This document shows, one piece after another, positions 55,185 through 64,000 of a DNA stretch of 64,000 nt (position 1 is the first letter of the stretch; each line of letters begins with the position of its first letter). Origin of the DNA: Paraburkholderia phytofirmans PsJN (lineage in GTDB: Bacteria > Pseudomonadota > Gammaproteobacteria > Burkholderiales > Burkholderiaceae); NCBI RefSeq assembly GCF_000020125.1, contig NC_010681.1, positions 2,976,001 through 3,040,000 on the forward strand, in the 5' to 3' direction. The notes beneath the pieces were generated by a model. That model searched no databases and was not told the origin of the DNA. It saw nothing but the letters and a program-made list of their open reading frames with translations. The position numbers and the translations under genes were made by a program.

Positions 55185-56912
55185 ATGATGAAAATGTTAA
55201 AGAACCCCGCTACCAAGTATCGCTCGTTCAAGCCCGTCACCTTGACGGATCGCCAGTGGCCGTCGCGCACCATCACGCACCCGCCGATCTGGATGAGCAC
55301 CGACCTGCGCGACGGAAATCAGTCGCTGTTCGAGCCGATGGACGCGCAGCGCAAGATGCGCATGTTCAAGACGCTGGTGCAGATCGGCTTCAAGGAAATC
55401 GAAGTCGCGTTTCCGTCCGCTTCGCAGACCGACTTCAATTTCGTGCGTGAACTGATCGAAGGCGGCCACATCCCCGACGACGTCACCATCGAAGTCTTGA
55501 CGCAAGCGCGCGACGACCTGATCGAGCGCACCTTCGAATCCTTGCGTGGCGTGCCGCGCGCCATCGTCCACCTGTACAACGCGACCGCGCCGGAATTCCG
55601 CAAGATCGTCTTCAATCTGGAAAAGAGCGGCGTGAAGGAGTTGGCGCAAAACGCAGCGCGCACGATGAAACGCATCGCCGCCACCATGCCGGAAACGCAG
55701 TTCACGTTCCAGTACAGCCCGGAAGTATTCAGCGGCACCGAAATCGAATTCGCCAAAGAAGTCTGCGACGCCGTGTTCGACGTCTGGCAACCGACGCCGG
55801 AACACAAAGCCATCGTCAATCTGCCGGCCACCGTCGAAATGTCCACGCCGAACATCTACGCGGACCAGATCGAGTGGATGCACCGCAACCTCGCGCGCCG
55901 CGATTCGCTGATCATCTCCGTGCATCCGCATAACGATCGCGGCACCGCCGTGGCGGCGGCAGAACTCGCCGTGATGGCCGGCGCGGATCGTATCGAAGGC
56001 TGTTTGTTCGGCAACGGCGAGCGCACCGGCAACGTGGACCTCGTCACGCTCGCGTTGAACCTGTACACGCAAGGCGTCGATCCGGGCCTCGACTTCTCGA
56101 ACATCAACGAAGTCGCGCGTACCGCTGAAGAATGCACGCAACTGCCGATCCATCCGCGTCATCCGTATGTCGGCGATCTGGTGTTCACGGCCTTCTCGGG
56201 CTCGCATCAGGACGCGATCAAGAAGGGCTTCGCGGTGCAGAAACCGGACGCGGTCTGGGAAGTGCCCTACATGCCGATCGATCCGGCCGATCTCGGCCGC
56301 ACCTACGACTCGGTGATTCGCGTGAACAGCCAGTCGGGCAAGGGCGGCATCGCGTATCTGCTCGAACAGGGCTACGGCGTCGTGTTGCCGCGCCGCTTGC
56401 AAGTGGACTTCAGCTCGGCCGTGCAGCGCTTCACCGACGACAGCGGCCAGGAAGTCACGTCCGCGCAGATCTGGGAATTGTTCCAGCAGGAATATGTGCA
56501 GAACACGGCGCCGATTCATTATGTGGGCCACAGCCTGTCCGAGCGCGAAGGACGCGAGCGCATCAAACTGACGGTCGACATCCACGGCACGCGGCGTGTG
56601 TTGACCGGCGAAGGCAATGGCCCGCTCGACGCGTTGATGCACGCGATCGGCGTACCGGTGCGGATTCAGCACTATGAAGAGCGTGCGTTGACGCAGGGCG
56701 CGGATGCCCGAGCGGTGGCCGTCGCTGAAATGGCCGGCGCCGATGTGACCGGCAGCGCGTTCGGCGTCGGCATCGACGCCAATCTGGTGACGGCGTCGAT
56801 TCGCGCGGTGATCAGCGGGGTGAATCGCGCTTATGCTCGAGTCAATGCGCAGGCGCAGGAGAACTTCTTCGACGCTGCGATGAACGATGCCGCGGAGAGC
56901 GTGGGCGTTTAA
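55185..56912 (+). CDS. leuA: 2-isopropylmalate synthase
   Basis: A 575-residue enzyme that condenses acetyl-CoA with 2-ketoisovalerate, the first committed step of leucine synthesis. The TIM-barrel metal site shows [11 protein letters not shown] near residue 39 and [16 protein letters not shown], with [12 protein letters not shown] close by. The C-terminal allosteric (LeuA dimer) domain extends from about 450 to 565 ([25 protein letters not shown]) and confers leucine feedback. The size and start are of the Burkholderia long form. ATG 55185 and 55194 are both possible. A leucine leader precedes it, and a terminator follows. Confidence 0.97.
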   Translation: MMKMLKNPATKYRSFKPVTLTDRQWPSRTITHPPIWMSTDLRDGNQSLFEPMDAQRKMRMFKTLVQIGFKEIEVAFPSASQTDFNFVRELIEGGHIPDDVTIEVLTQARDDLIERTFESLRGVPRAIVHLYNATAPEFRKIVFNLEKSGVKELAQNAARTMKRIAATMPETQFTFQYSPEVFSGTEIEFAKEVCDAVFDVWQPTPEHKAIVNLPATVEMSTPNIYADQIEWMHRNLARRDSLIISVHPHNDRGTAVAAAELAVMAGADRIEGCLFGNGERTGNVDLVTLALNLYTQGVDPGLDFSNINEVARTAEECTQLPIHPRHPYVGDLVFTAFSGSHQDAIKKGFAVQKPDAVWEVPYMPIDPADLGRTYDSVIRVNSQSGKGGIAYLLEQGYGVVLPRRLQVDFSSAVQRFTDDSGQEVTSAQIWELFQQEYVQNTAPIHYVGHSLSEREGRERIKLTVDIHGTRRVLTGEGNGPLDALMHAIGVPVRIQHYEERALTQGADARAVAVAEMAGADVTGSAFGVGIDANLVTASIRAVISGVNRAYARVNAQAQENFFDAAMNDAAESVGV

Positions 56913-56954
56913 GGGTCTCTGCAGTCAGTGACAGACTTGTAGCGGTTATGTGCG

Positions 56955-56986
56955 AAGGGGGCGTTCCGGCAACGCCCCCTTTTTTA
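56955..56986 (+). terminator. leuA terminator
   Basis: AAGGGGGCGTT (56955-56965) pairs with AACGCCCCCTT (56971-56981), followed by TTTTT. Confidence 0.92.
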
Positions 56987-57032
56987 TCCAGCCGCATGGC
57001 CACATTGCCACGTGACTGCCATCAGGTCCGCA

Positions 57033-57800
57033 TCATTGCGTCCACTCATCCGGCAGACTATGCGTCAGCGTCGAAACGAAACGCTCCGTTTCCGGTGCAC
57101 GCGGCTGCATGAAGATCTCGCGCGACGGTCCAGCCTCCACCACCACGCCGTTATTCAGAAACACCACATCACGCGCGATCGTCGCGGCGAGCCGCAAGTC
57201 GTGCGTGGCCATCAGCATGGTCATACCTTCAACGGCGAGTTGCTTGAGCACCTCCACCACTTCCGCGGCGAGACCGGGGTCGAGCGCCGAGGTCGGCTCG
57301 TCGCACAACAGCACTTCCGGCGACGGCGCCAACGCCCGCGCAATCGCCACACGCTGTTGCTGGCCGCCGGACAGCGTCGAAGGCCACGCATCCGCTTTGT
57401 GCGCGATGCCGACCTTTTCCAGCAATTCGTCGGCGCGAGCCCGCGCCTTGTCCTTGTCCCACTTCTGCACGGTCAGCAGGCCTTCCATCACGTTCTGCCG
57501 CACCGTCAGATGCGGGAACAGCTGAAAATTCTGAAACACCATGCCGGTGCGGCGGCGAATCGTCAGCACCGCTTCGCGCGAAGGCCGGTGGTCGCGGCTG
57601 AACTCCAGCCGCTGATCGCCGAGTTCGAGCGAACCGGACTCGGGAATCTCGAGCAGATTCACGCAACGCAACAGCGTGCTCTTGCCGCTGCCCGACGGAC
57701 CGATCAGCGCGGTGACATTACCCGAGGCGAGTTGCAGATCGACCGAGTTGAGCACTCGCAGGCCGCCGAAATACTTGTCGATTTTTTCCAGTCGGATCAT
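57033..57800 (-). CDS. Amino acid ABC transporter ATP-binding protein
   Basis: A 255-residue ATPase of the polar amino acid class. Walker A GPSGSGKST (about 34-42), Q-loop VFQNFQLFPHLTVRQNVMEG, signature LSGGQQQRVAIARAL, Walker B VLLCDEPTSALD, switch histidine in MATHDLRLA. ATG 57800 overlaps the permease stop (ATGA), so it is the third gene of the operon. Resembles YecC/TcyN (cystine) ATPases. It converges on leuA. Confidence 0.92.
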   Translation of the reverse strand: MIRLEKIDKYFGGLRVLNSVDLQLASGNVTALIGPSGSGKSTLLRCVNLLEIPESGSLELGDQRLEFSRDHRPSREAVLTIRRRTGMVFQNFQLFPHLTVRQNVMEGLLTVQKWDKDKARARADELLEKVGIAHKADAWPSTLSGGQQQRVAIARALAPSPEVLLCDEPTSALDPGLAAEVVEVLKQLAVEGMTMLMATHDLRLAATIARDVVFLNNGVVVEAGPSREIFMQPRAPETERFVSTLTHSLPDEWTQ

Positions 57801-58477
57801 CAGTTGCCTGCCTGGAAAAGTGCGTGGCGCCCGAACTTGCGCTCGAGCCTGACTTGCGCCGACGACAACACGGAACTGAACACCAGATAAACCAGCGCCG
57901 CTTCCGTGTACAGAATCAGCGGCTCGTAAGTCACCGACGCAATCCGCTGCGCGGCCTGAAACACCTCGGGCACGGTCAGCACCGCGGCGAGCGAGGTGTC
58001 CTTCACCAGCGCGATAAACGAATTGGACAACGGCGGCAACGCGACGCGCGCGGCTTGCGGCAGGATCGCGCGACGCAGGGCCTGCTCGCGCGTCATCCCC
58101 ATCGAATAGGCCGCTTCCCACTGCCCTTTCGGGATCGACTCGATCACGCCGCGTATCACTTCGGAGTTATACGCGCCGACGTTCAGCGAAAAGCCGATGA
58201 TCGCCGCCGTCAACGGATCGAGCACGATGCCCACGTTCGGCAAGCCGTAGAAGATCACGAACAGCTGCACGAGCAACGGCGAACCGCGAAACAGCCACAC
58301 GTAAAAGCGCACGATCGCCACGGCCCACTTCGGCCCGAACAACCGGACCAGCGCGACGAGAAACGCCAACGCGAGCCCGATCGCGAACGAGATCAGCGTA
58401 AGCGGCACGGTGAAGACGAGCCCCGCATATAGCAGGGGCCACAGCGACTGCGCCATCAGATGCAACCATGCCGGCAT
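57800..58477 (-). CDS. Amino acid ABC transporter permease
   Basis: A 225-residue permease with five membrane segments of the HisM/GlnP type. The EAA loop is YSMGMTREQALRRAILPQAARVALPPLSN (about 125-153), and GSPLLVQLFVIFYGLPNVGI is typical of YecS-like permeases. It forms the homodimeric channel for the ATPase. It follows the binding-protein gene by 22 bp. Confidence 0.92.
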   Translation of the reverse strand: MPAWLHLMAQSLWPLLYAGLVFTVPLTLISFAIGLALAFLVALVRLFGPKWAVAIVRFYVWLFRGSPLLVQLFVIFYGLPNVGIVLDPLTAAIIGFSLNVGAYNSEVIRGVIESIPKGQWEAAYSMGMTREQALRRAILPQAARVALPPLSNSFIALVKDTSLAAVLTVPEVFQAAQRIASVTYEPLILYTEAALVYLVFSSVLSSAQVRLERKFGRHALFQAGN

Positions 58478-58499
58478 GATTCAGACTCGCTGAAGGCGT

Positions 58500-59282
58500 T
58501 TACTGGGAGACGTCTTTGCCGAAATACTTCTGCGAGATTTTCAGGTAGCTGCCGTCTTTCTTCATGTCGGCGAGCGCCTTGTTGATCGCGGCCTGCAATT
58601 CGGGGTTGCCTTTGCGGATCAGCACTGCGGACTTGTCGCTGCTGTCTGCCGACGTATCGAGCGCGGCGATCTTCACTTTCGCATCCGGCTTGTGCTTCTT
58701 GAAGTCGAGAAACGACAGCGAGTCGTTGACGGTGGCATCGACGCGACCCGAGGTCAGCAGATCGATCGACTCATTGAAACCCTGCACCGGGATCACTTCC
58801 GCGCCGTGCGCCGCCGCGATCTTGCCGAAGTTGCTGGTCAGCGTATTGGCCGACTTCTTGCCCTTCAGGTCGTCGAAGTTCTTGATCGTGGTGTTGTTCG
58901 ACGCCACGATCAGCGCCGCGTGCGACGTGATGTACGGGTCGGAGAAATCGTATTTGGCCTTGCGCGCATCGGTCACCGCCACTTCGTTGATCACCGCGTC
59001 GTAACGGTTCACATCGAGGCCGGCAATCAGACCGTCCCATTTACCTTCGACGAATTGCGGCTTGACGCCGAGACGCTTCGCGATCTCCGTACCGATCTCG
59101 ACGTCGAAACCGGTCAGCTTGCCGGATTCGTCGTGGTACGTGAACGGCGCATAGGTGCCTTCAGTGCCGATCTTGAACACGCCGGCGGATTTGATCTGCG
59201 CGAGTTCGTCGGCGGCGAATGCGGAACTCACGGCCACGGCCTGGAACAACGCGATCAGCAGAATGGAACGAATCGATTTCAT
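58500..59282 (-). CDS. Polar amino acid-binding periplasmic protein (cystine-like)
   Basis: A 260-residue family 3 binding protein with signal peptide ending SSAFA. The mature part has GVFKIGTEGTYAPFTYHDESGKLTGFDVEIGTEIAKRLG, KPQFVEGKWDGLIAGLDVNRYDAV and FSDPYITSHAAL, typical of FliY/TcyJ cystine-binding proteins; the ligand-arginine segment is NEVAVTDARKAKYDF. With the permease and ATPase it forms a complete three-gene importer. Cystine is the best guess; other small amino acids are possible. Confidence 0.88.
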   Translation of the reverse strand: MKSIRSILLIALFQAVAVSSAFAADELAQIKSAGVFKIGTEGTYAPFTYHDESGKLTGFDVEIGTEIAKRLGVKPQFVEGKWDGLIAGLDVNRYDAVINEVAVTDARKAKYDFSDPYITSHAALIVASNNTTIKNFDDLKGKKSANTLTSNFGKIAAAHGAEVIPVQGFNESIDLLTSGRVDATVNDSLSFLDFKKHKPDAKVKIAALDTSADSSDKSAVLIRKGNPELQAAINKALADMKKDGSYLKISQKYFGKDVSQ

Positions 59283-59582
59283 CAGGCGGCTCCGTCAAAT
59301 GTGCCACGCGAGTGGCTGAGTCTTGTGTTGGACAGTCCCCGCCGGCGTTTGCGCCGGGCAGAGTGGGCGGACTGTAGCAAACGGCCTGCGTTTTTACAAA
59401 GGATCAGGTTTTCGATCGATATGCGCTTGCGTGCTAAGTGAACAGCCGTGGCCTCCACTATCACGTGGATTCCAACTCTACAGCAGATAGACAGACGCGG
59501 CATGCATCGCAACACGGAACCCATGCGGTGCGCCATCGGGGAAAACGCGAGAGGTCTCGCCGCGGCGAACGCGCGGCAGGAG
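59283..59582. other. Intergenic, promoter of the ABC operon
   Basis: About 300 bp. It holds the promoter for the minus-strand ABC operon and ends at the hydA terminator. No gene is seen. Confidence 0.4.
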
Positions 59583-59619
59583 AAAAACAGGCGGCGCCGC
59601 GTTTGAAAACGGCGCCGCC
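59583..59619 (-). terminator. hydA terminator
   Basis: GGCGGCGCCG (59590-59599) pairs with CGGCGCCGCC (59610-59619); on the minus strand TGTTTTTCT follows. Confidence 0.87.
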
Positions 59620-59637
59620 CGTCGGTTTGCGAAAGGC

Positions 59638-61101
<1,464 letters not shown>

Positions 61102-61155
61102 TTATGAACTGCTGGTTTCGGTGCTGCGTAATTCGTTGGTGCTCATATGGCTGGT

Positions 61156-62667
61156 TTATGCGCTCGCCACGCGCGCGCTCGGTCCTTTGCTGAGCTTCAT
61201 CCACGCGCTGTATACGATCGACGCCAACGCGAGCCCGACGAACCACGCATACGTGTAGAGCGTATTGAAGATCGCCGGCACGTTCGGGAACGAGGCCGGA
61301 AACGCGGTATGCAAAAAGCCCGGCAGATTCGGCAGCACGCCGATCACGAGCGCGACCACCGCGCCGATATTCCAGCCACCCGTGTAGCTGTATTCGCCGT
61401 GTTCGTCGAACAGTTCTCGCGTGTCGAGACGCGTGCCGCGGATCAGGAAATAGTCGACCATCAGAATGCCCGCAACCGGACCGAGCAGCGCCGAGTAGCC
61501 GACCAGCCACGTGAAGATATAACCCTGCGTGGTGGCGAGAATCTTCCACGGCATCATCACGATCGCGATGGTCGCGGTGATCATGCCGCCGACACGATAC
61601 GAAATGCCCTTGGGCCACAGGCTCGAAAAATCGTAAGCAGGCCCGACGAGATTTGCCGCGAGATTGCAGCACATGGTGTCGAGCGTCAGGATGATCAGCG
61701 CGACGCCCACGCCGATGCCGGTCATGCGGCTCGTCAGATCGATAGGATCCCAGATCGCCTTGCCGTAGATCACCACCGTCGCCGACGTGACGACCACCGA
61801 GATCACCGAGAGCAGCGCCATCGGCACTGGCAAGCCGACCGACTGGCCGATGATCTGATCGCGCTGCGTTCTGGCAAAGCGCGTGAAGTCGGGGATATTG
61901 AGCGCGAGCGTGGCCCAGAAGCCGACCATGGCGGTGAGGCCCGGCCAGAACGTGGCCCAGAACAAGCCTTCTTTCTTGCCGCCCGGCACGAATTGCGACG
62001 GCGCCGACAGCATCGAACCGAGACCGCCCGCTTTCGACGTCGCCCACCACACCAGCGCAATGCACATCACGATCTTGATCGGCGCGGACCAGCTTTCGAG
62101 CCAGCGGATCGAATCGGTGCCATGAACTATGAAGTAGATTTGCAGCGCCCAGAACACGAGGAAACACGCGAGCTGCGCGAGCGAGATGTCGAGAAACGGC
62201 AGAACCGCGCCATGCAGCGCGTTGCCGGTGAGAATGTTGAGCAGCGTATAGATCGCGCTGCCGCCGAGCCAAGTCTGAATCCCGTACCAGCCGCACGCGA
62301 CAATGGCGCGCAGCATTGCCGGTAATTTGGCGCCCTGCGTGCCGAACGAGGAGCGCACCAGCACCGCGTACGGAATGCCGTGCTTCGCGCCCGCGTGGCC
62401 GATAAGCAGCATCGGCACCAGCACGATCAGGTTGCCGAGCAGCACGGTCGCGACTGCCTGCCACGGCGACATGCCCTCTTCCGTCAAGCCGGCGGCGAGC
62501 ATGTACGACGCGATGTTCATCACCATGCCGACCCACAGCGCTGCGAAGTGATACCACTTCCACGTGCGCTGCGCGACGCCGGTCGGCGCAAGATCGTCGT
62601 TGTAAAGACTGCTGCCCTGCACGCCGGCCGCGAACTGCGGGTCGGCGGGTTGCGCTGTCTGCTTCAT
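61156..62667 (-). CDS. NCS1-family nucleobase transporter
   Basis: A 503-residue 12-helix symporter of the uracil/allantoin/hydantoin (PucI/Mhp1-like) group. LYNDDLAPTGVAQRTWKWYHFAALWVGMVMNIASYMLAAGLTEEGMS is the conserved start, followed by GLTAMVGFWATLALNIPDFTRFARTQRDQ. It probably imports uracil, thymine or a hydantoin for degradation by neighbouring enzymes. It lies between preA and hydA on the same strand. Confidence 0.92.
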   Translation of the reverse strand: MKQTAQPADPQFAAGVQGSSLYNDDLAPTGVAQRTWKWYHFAALWVGMVMNIASYMLAAGLTEEGMSPWQAVATVLLGNLIVLVPMLLIGHAGAKHGIPYAVLVRSSFGTQGAKLPAMLRAIVACGWYGIQTWLGGSAIYTLLNILTGNALHGAVLPFLDISLAQLACFLVFWALQIYFIVHGTDSIRWLESWSAPIKIVMCIALVWWATSKAGGLGSMLSAPSQFVPGGKKEGLFWATFWPGLTAMVGFWATLALNIPDFTRFARTQRDQIIGQSVGLPVPMALLSVISVVVTSATVVIYGKAIWDPIDLTSRMTGIGVGVALIILTLDTMCCNLAANLVGPAYDFSSLWPKGISYRVGGMITATIAIVMMPWKILATTQGYIFTWLVGYSALLGPVAGILMVDYFLIRGTRLDTRELFDEHGEYSYTGGWNIGAVVALVIGVLPNLPGFLHTAFPASFPNVPAIFNTLYTYAWFVGLALASIVYSAWMKLSKGPSARVASA

Positions 62668-62811
62668 CTAGAGCTCTCCACTCGATCGTTGAGGCCCGCG
62701 CGGCTTCTGTCGGCGCGTCGGGCCTTTTGGGGAATGACAGGTTCAGTACTAGCGCTGCGTTTGTTTCAGGTTGCCTCAGTTTGCTTTAGTTTTCTTCAAC
62801 CACGTCCTGTT

Positions 62812-64000
62812 TCAGGCGGCTTTTGCCGCGTGCGCGTGCGCGTGCTCGGCGGTTTCAGCCGTGTCCGCCGATGCGCTCACGCCTGCGTCCACGCGCGCCG
62901 GATTGTTCGGATGCGTGGTCCAGTTCGCGTATTCGCCGTTGTCGACGCGCTCCATCGAGATGCACTGCTCGACCGGACACACGTGCATGCACAGATTGCA
63001 GCCGACACATTCGGAGTCCATCACTTCAAAATGCCGGACGCCATCTTTTTCTTTCATGATGGCCTGGTGAGCCGTGTCTTCGCAGGCGATATGACACAGA
63101 CCGCACTGGATGCACTTGTCCTGGTCGATGCGCGCCTTGATGTCGTATTTCAGGTTCAGGTACTTCCAGTCGGTAACGTTCTGGACGGCGCGGCCGCGAA
63201 TATCGTCGAGTGTCGCGTAGCCTTTTTCGTCCATCCAGTTGGAGAGGCCGTCGGTCAAGTCGGAAACGATACGGAATCCGTAGTGCATCGCCGCGGTGCA
63301 GACCTGCACGCTGCCCGCGCCGAGCACCATGAATTCGGCCGCGTCGCGCCATGTCGTAATCCCGCCGATGCCGGAGATCGGCAGATTCGGCGTTTCCACA
63401 TCGCGCGCGATTTCCGCGACCATATTCAGCGCGATCGGCTTCACGGCCGGGCCGCAATAGCCGCCGTGCGTGCCCTTGCCATCGACCATCGGCAACGGCG
63501 ACATCGCGTCGAGATCGACGGCGACGATCGAGTTGATCGTGTTGATCAGCGACACGCCGTCCGCGCCGCCTTTATAGGCCGCGCGCGAACCCGTTCGAAT
63601 GTCGCTGATGTTCGGCGTGAGTTTGACGAGGCACGGCAGCCTGGTGCCTTCCTTCACCCAGCGCGTGACCATCTCGACATACTCAGGCACCTGCCCGACG
63701 GCCGCGCCCATGCCGCGCTCGCTCATGCCGTGCGGGCAGCCGAAATTCAGTTCGACCGCATCCGCGCCGGTGTCTTCGACGAGCGGCAGAATCCACTTCC
63801 AGTCGCGTTCGTTGCACGGCACCATCAGCGAGACGATCATCGCGCGGTCCGGCCAGTCGCGTTTGACTTGCGTGATCTCCTTCAGGTTGACGTCGAGCGG
63901 GCGGTCCGTGATCAGCTCGATGTTGTTCAGGCCCGCCATGCGCTGGCCGTTCCATTGCACTGCGCCGTAGCGCGAGCTGACGTTCACCACGTGCGGGTCG
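62812..64000 (-). CDS. preA: Dihydropyrimidine dehydrogenase subunit PreA (partial)
   Basis: The last 396 residues or so of PreA; the N-terminus lies beyond the window end (the frame is open to 64000, and about 50 residues are missing). The FMN barrel shows VNVSSRYGAVQWNGQRMAGLNNIELITDRPLD, NFGCPHGMSERGMGAAVGQ and ISGIGGITTWRDAAEFM. The C-terminal ferredoxin part holds two 4Fe-4S motifs, CIQCGLCHIAC and CVGCNLCMHVCPVEQC. With PreT it reduces uracil and thymine by NADH. A His/Ala-rich tail ends it. NCS1 permease and hydA follow on the same strand. Confidence 0.95.
   Translation of the reverse strand, partial: DPHVVNVSSRYGAVQWNGQRMAGLNNIELITDRPLDVNLKEITQVKRDWPDRAMIVSLMVPCNERDWKWILPLVEDTGADAVELNFGCPHGMSERGMGAAVGQVPEYVEMVTRWVKEGTRLPCLVKLTPNISDIRTGSRAAYKGGADGVSLINTINSIVAVDLDAMSPLPMVDGKGTHGGYCGPAVKPIALNMVAEIARDVETPNLPISGIGGITTWRDAAEFMVLGAGSVQVCTAAMHYGFRIVSDLTDGLSNWMDEKGYATLDDIRGRAVQNVTDWKYLNLKYDIKARIDQDKCIQCGLCHIACEDTAHQAIMKEKDGVRHFEVMDSECVGCNLCMHVCPVEQCISMERVDNGEYANWTTHPNNPARVDAGVSASADTAETAEHAHAHAAKAA

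Overview
The window is a 64 kb stretch of a GC-rich chromosome that reads as a Burkholderiaceae genome, most probably Paraburkholderia. The evidence is the combination of a Burkholderia-type LeuA, a BamC, DUF2844/DUF3443 and MXKDX-repeat proteins, many ABC and EamA transporters, an FdhF/YdeP oxidoreductase, and strong G/C bias at third codon positions. There is no rRNA, CRISPR array, intact insertion sequence or phage. One tRNA, tRNA-Leu(UAA), lies at 18291-18375.

Layout. 0-18 kb: a flavin disulfide oxidoreductase, a GAF-PAS-GGDEF-EAL c-di-GMP enzyme, an SH3 protein with a long Gly/Pro repeat tail, a nucleoside deaminase next to a BMP-type binding protein, an SDR, a MocR regulator divergent from an FdhF/YdeP molybdoenzyme, and a YgjP-type metalloprotease. 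Then comes a small accessory patch with a truncated DUF1643 gene and a lipoprotein plus Tle1-like phospholipase pair that looks like a type VI effector-immunity module, next to the tRNA. 18.5-24.6 kb: a LacI regulator and an ABC importer operon ending in a GpdQ-like phosphodiesterase, with the same 12-bp operator before the regulator and before the operon. 24.5-31 kb: an MFS exporter, two overlapping response-regulator genes, a ferritin-like protein, two DUF1328 membrane peptides, a NarL-type sensor kinase and an entericidin.

31-46 kb: a DUF4397 lipoprotein, fadH, two EamA transporters, a redox cluster (DUF1223, cytochrome b, sulfite-oxidase-fold molybdoenzyme, MXKDX peptide), rnk, a TPP riboswitch with thiC, two small envelope lipoproteins and an L-lactate permease. 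46-48 kb: an intergenic region carrying a palindromic upstream site, a consensus IHF site, a sigma-54 promoter and a factor-independent terminator around a roughly 210-nt non-coding transcript, followed by bamC. 48-57 kb: a DUF2844/DUF3443 pair, an HMW1C-like N-glycosyltransferase without its adhesin, small envelope proteins, an exported methyltransferase-like lipoprotein, and leuA preceded by a leucine-rich leader peptide. 57-64 kb: a polar amino acid (cystine-like) ABC transporter and the reductive pyrimidine degradation genes hydA, an NCS1 permease and preA, the last cut by the window end.

The most unusual items are the sigma-54/IHF small-RNA locus at 46.24-46.61 kb, the orphan N-glycosyltransferase, the lipase/lipoprotein pair beside tRNA-Leu, the leucine leader before leuA, and the regulated ABC-phosphodiesterase operon. 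All assignments come from reading the sequence; no database search was run.
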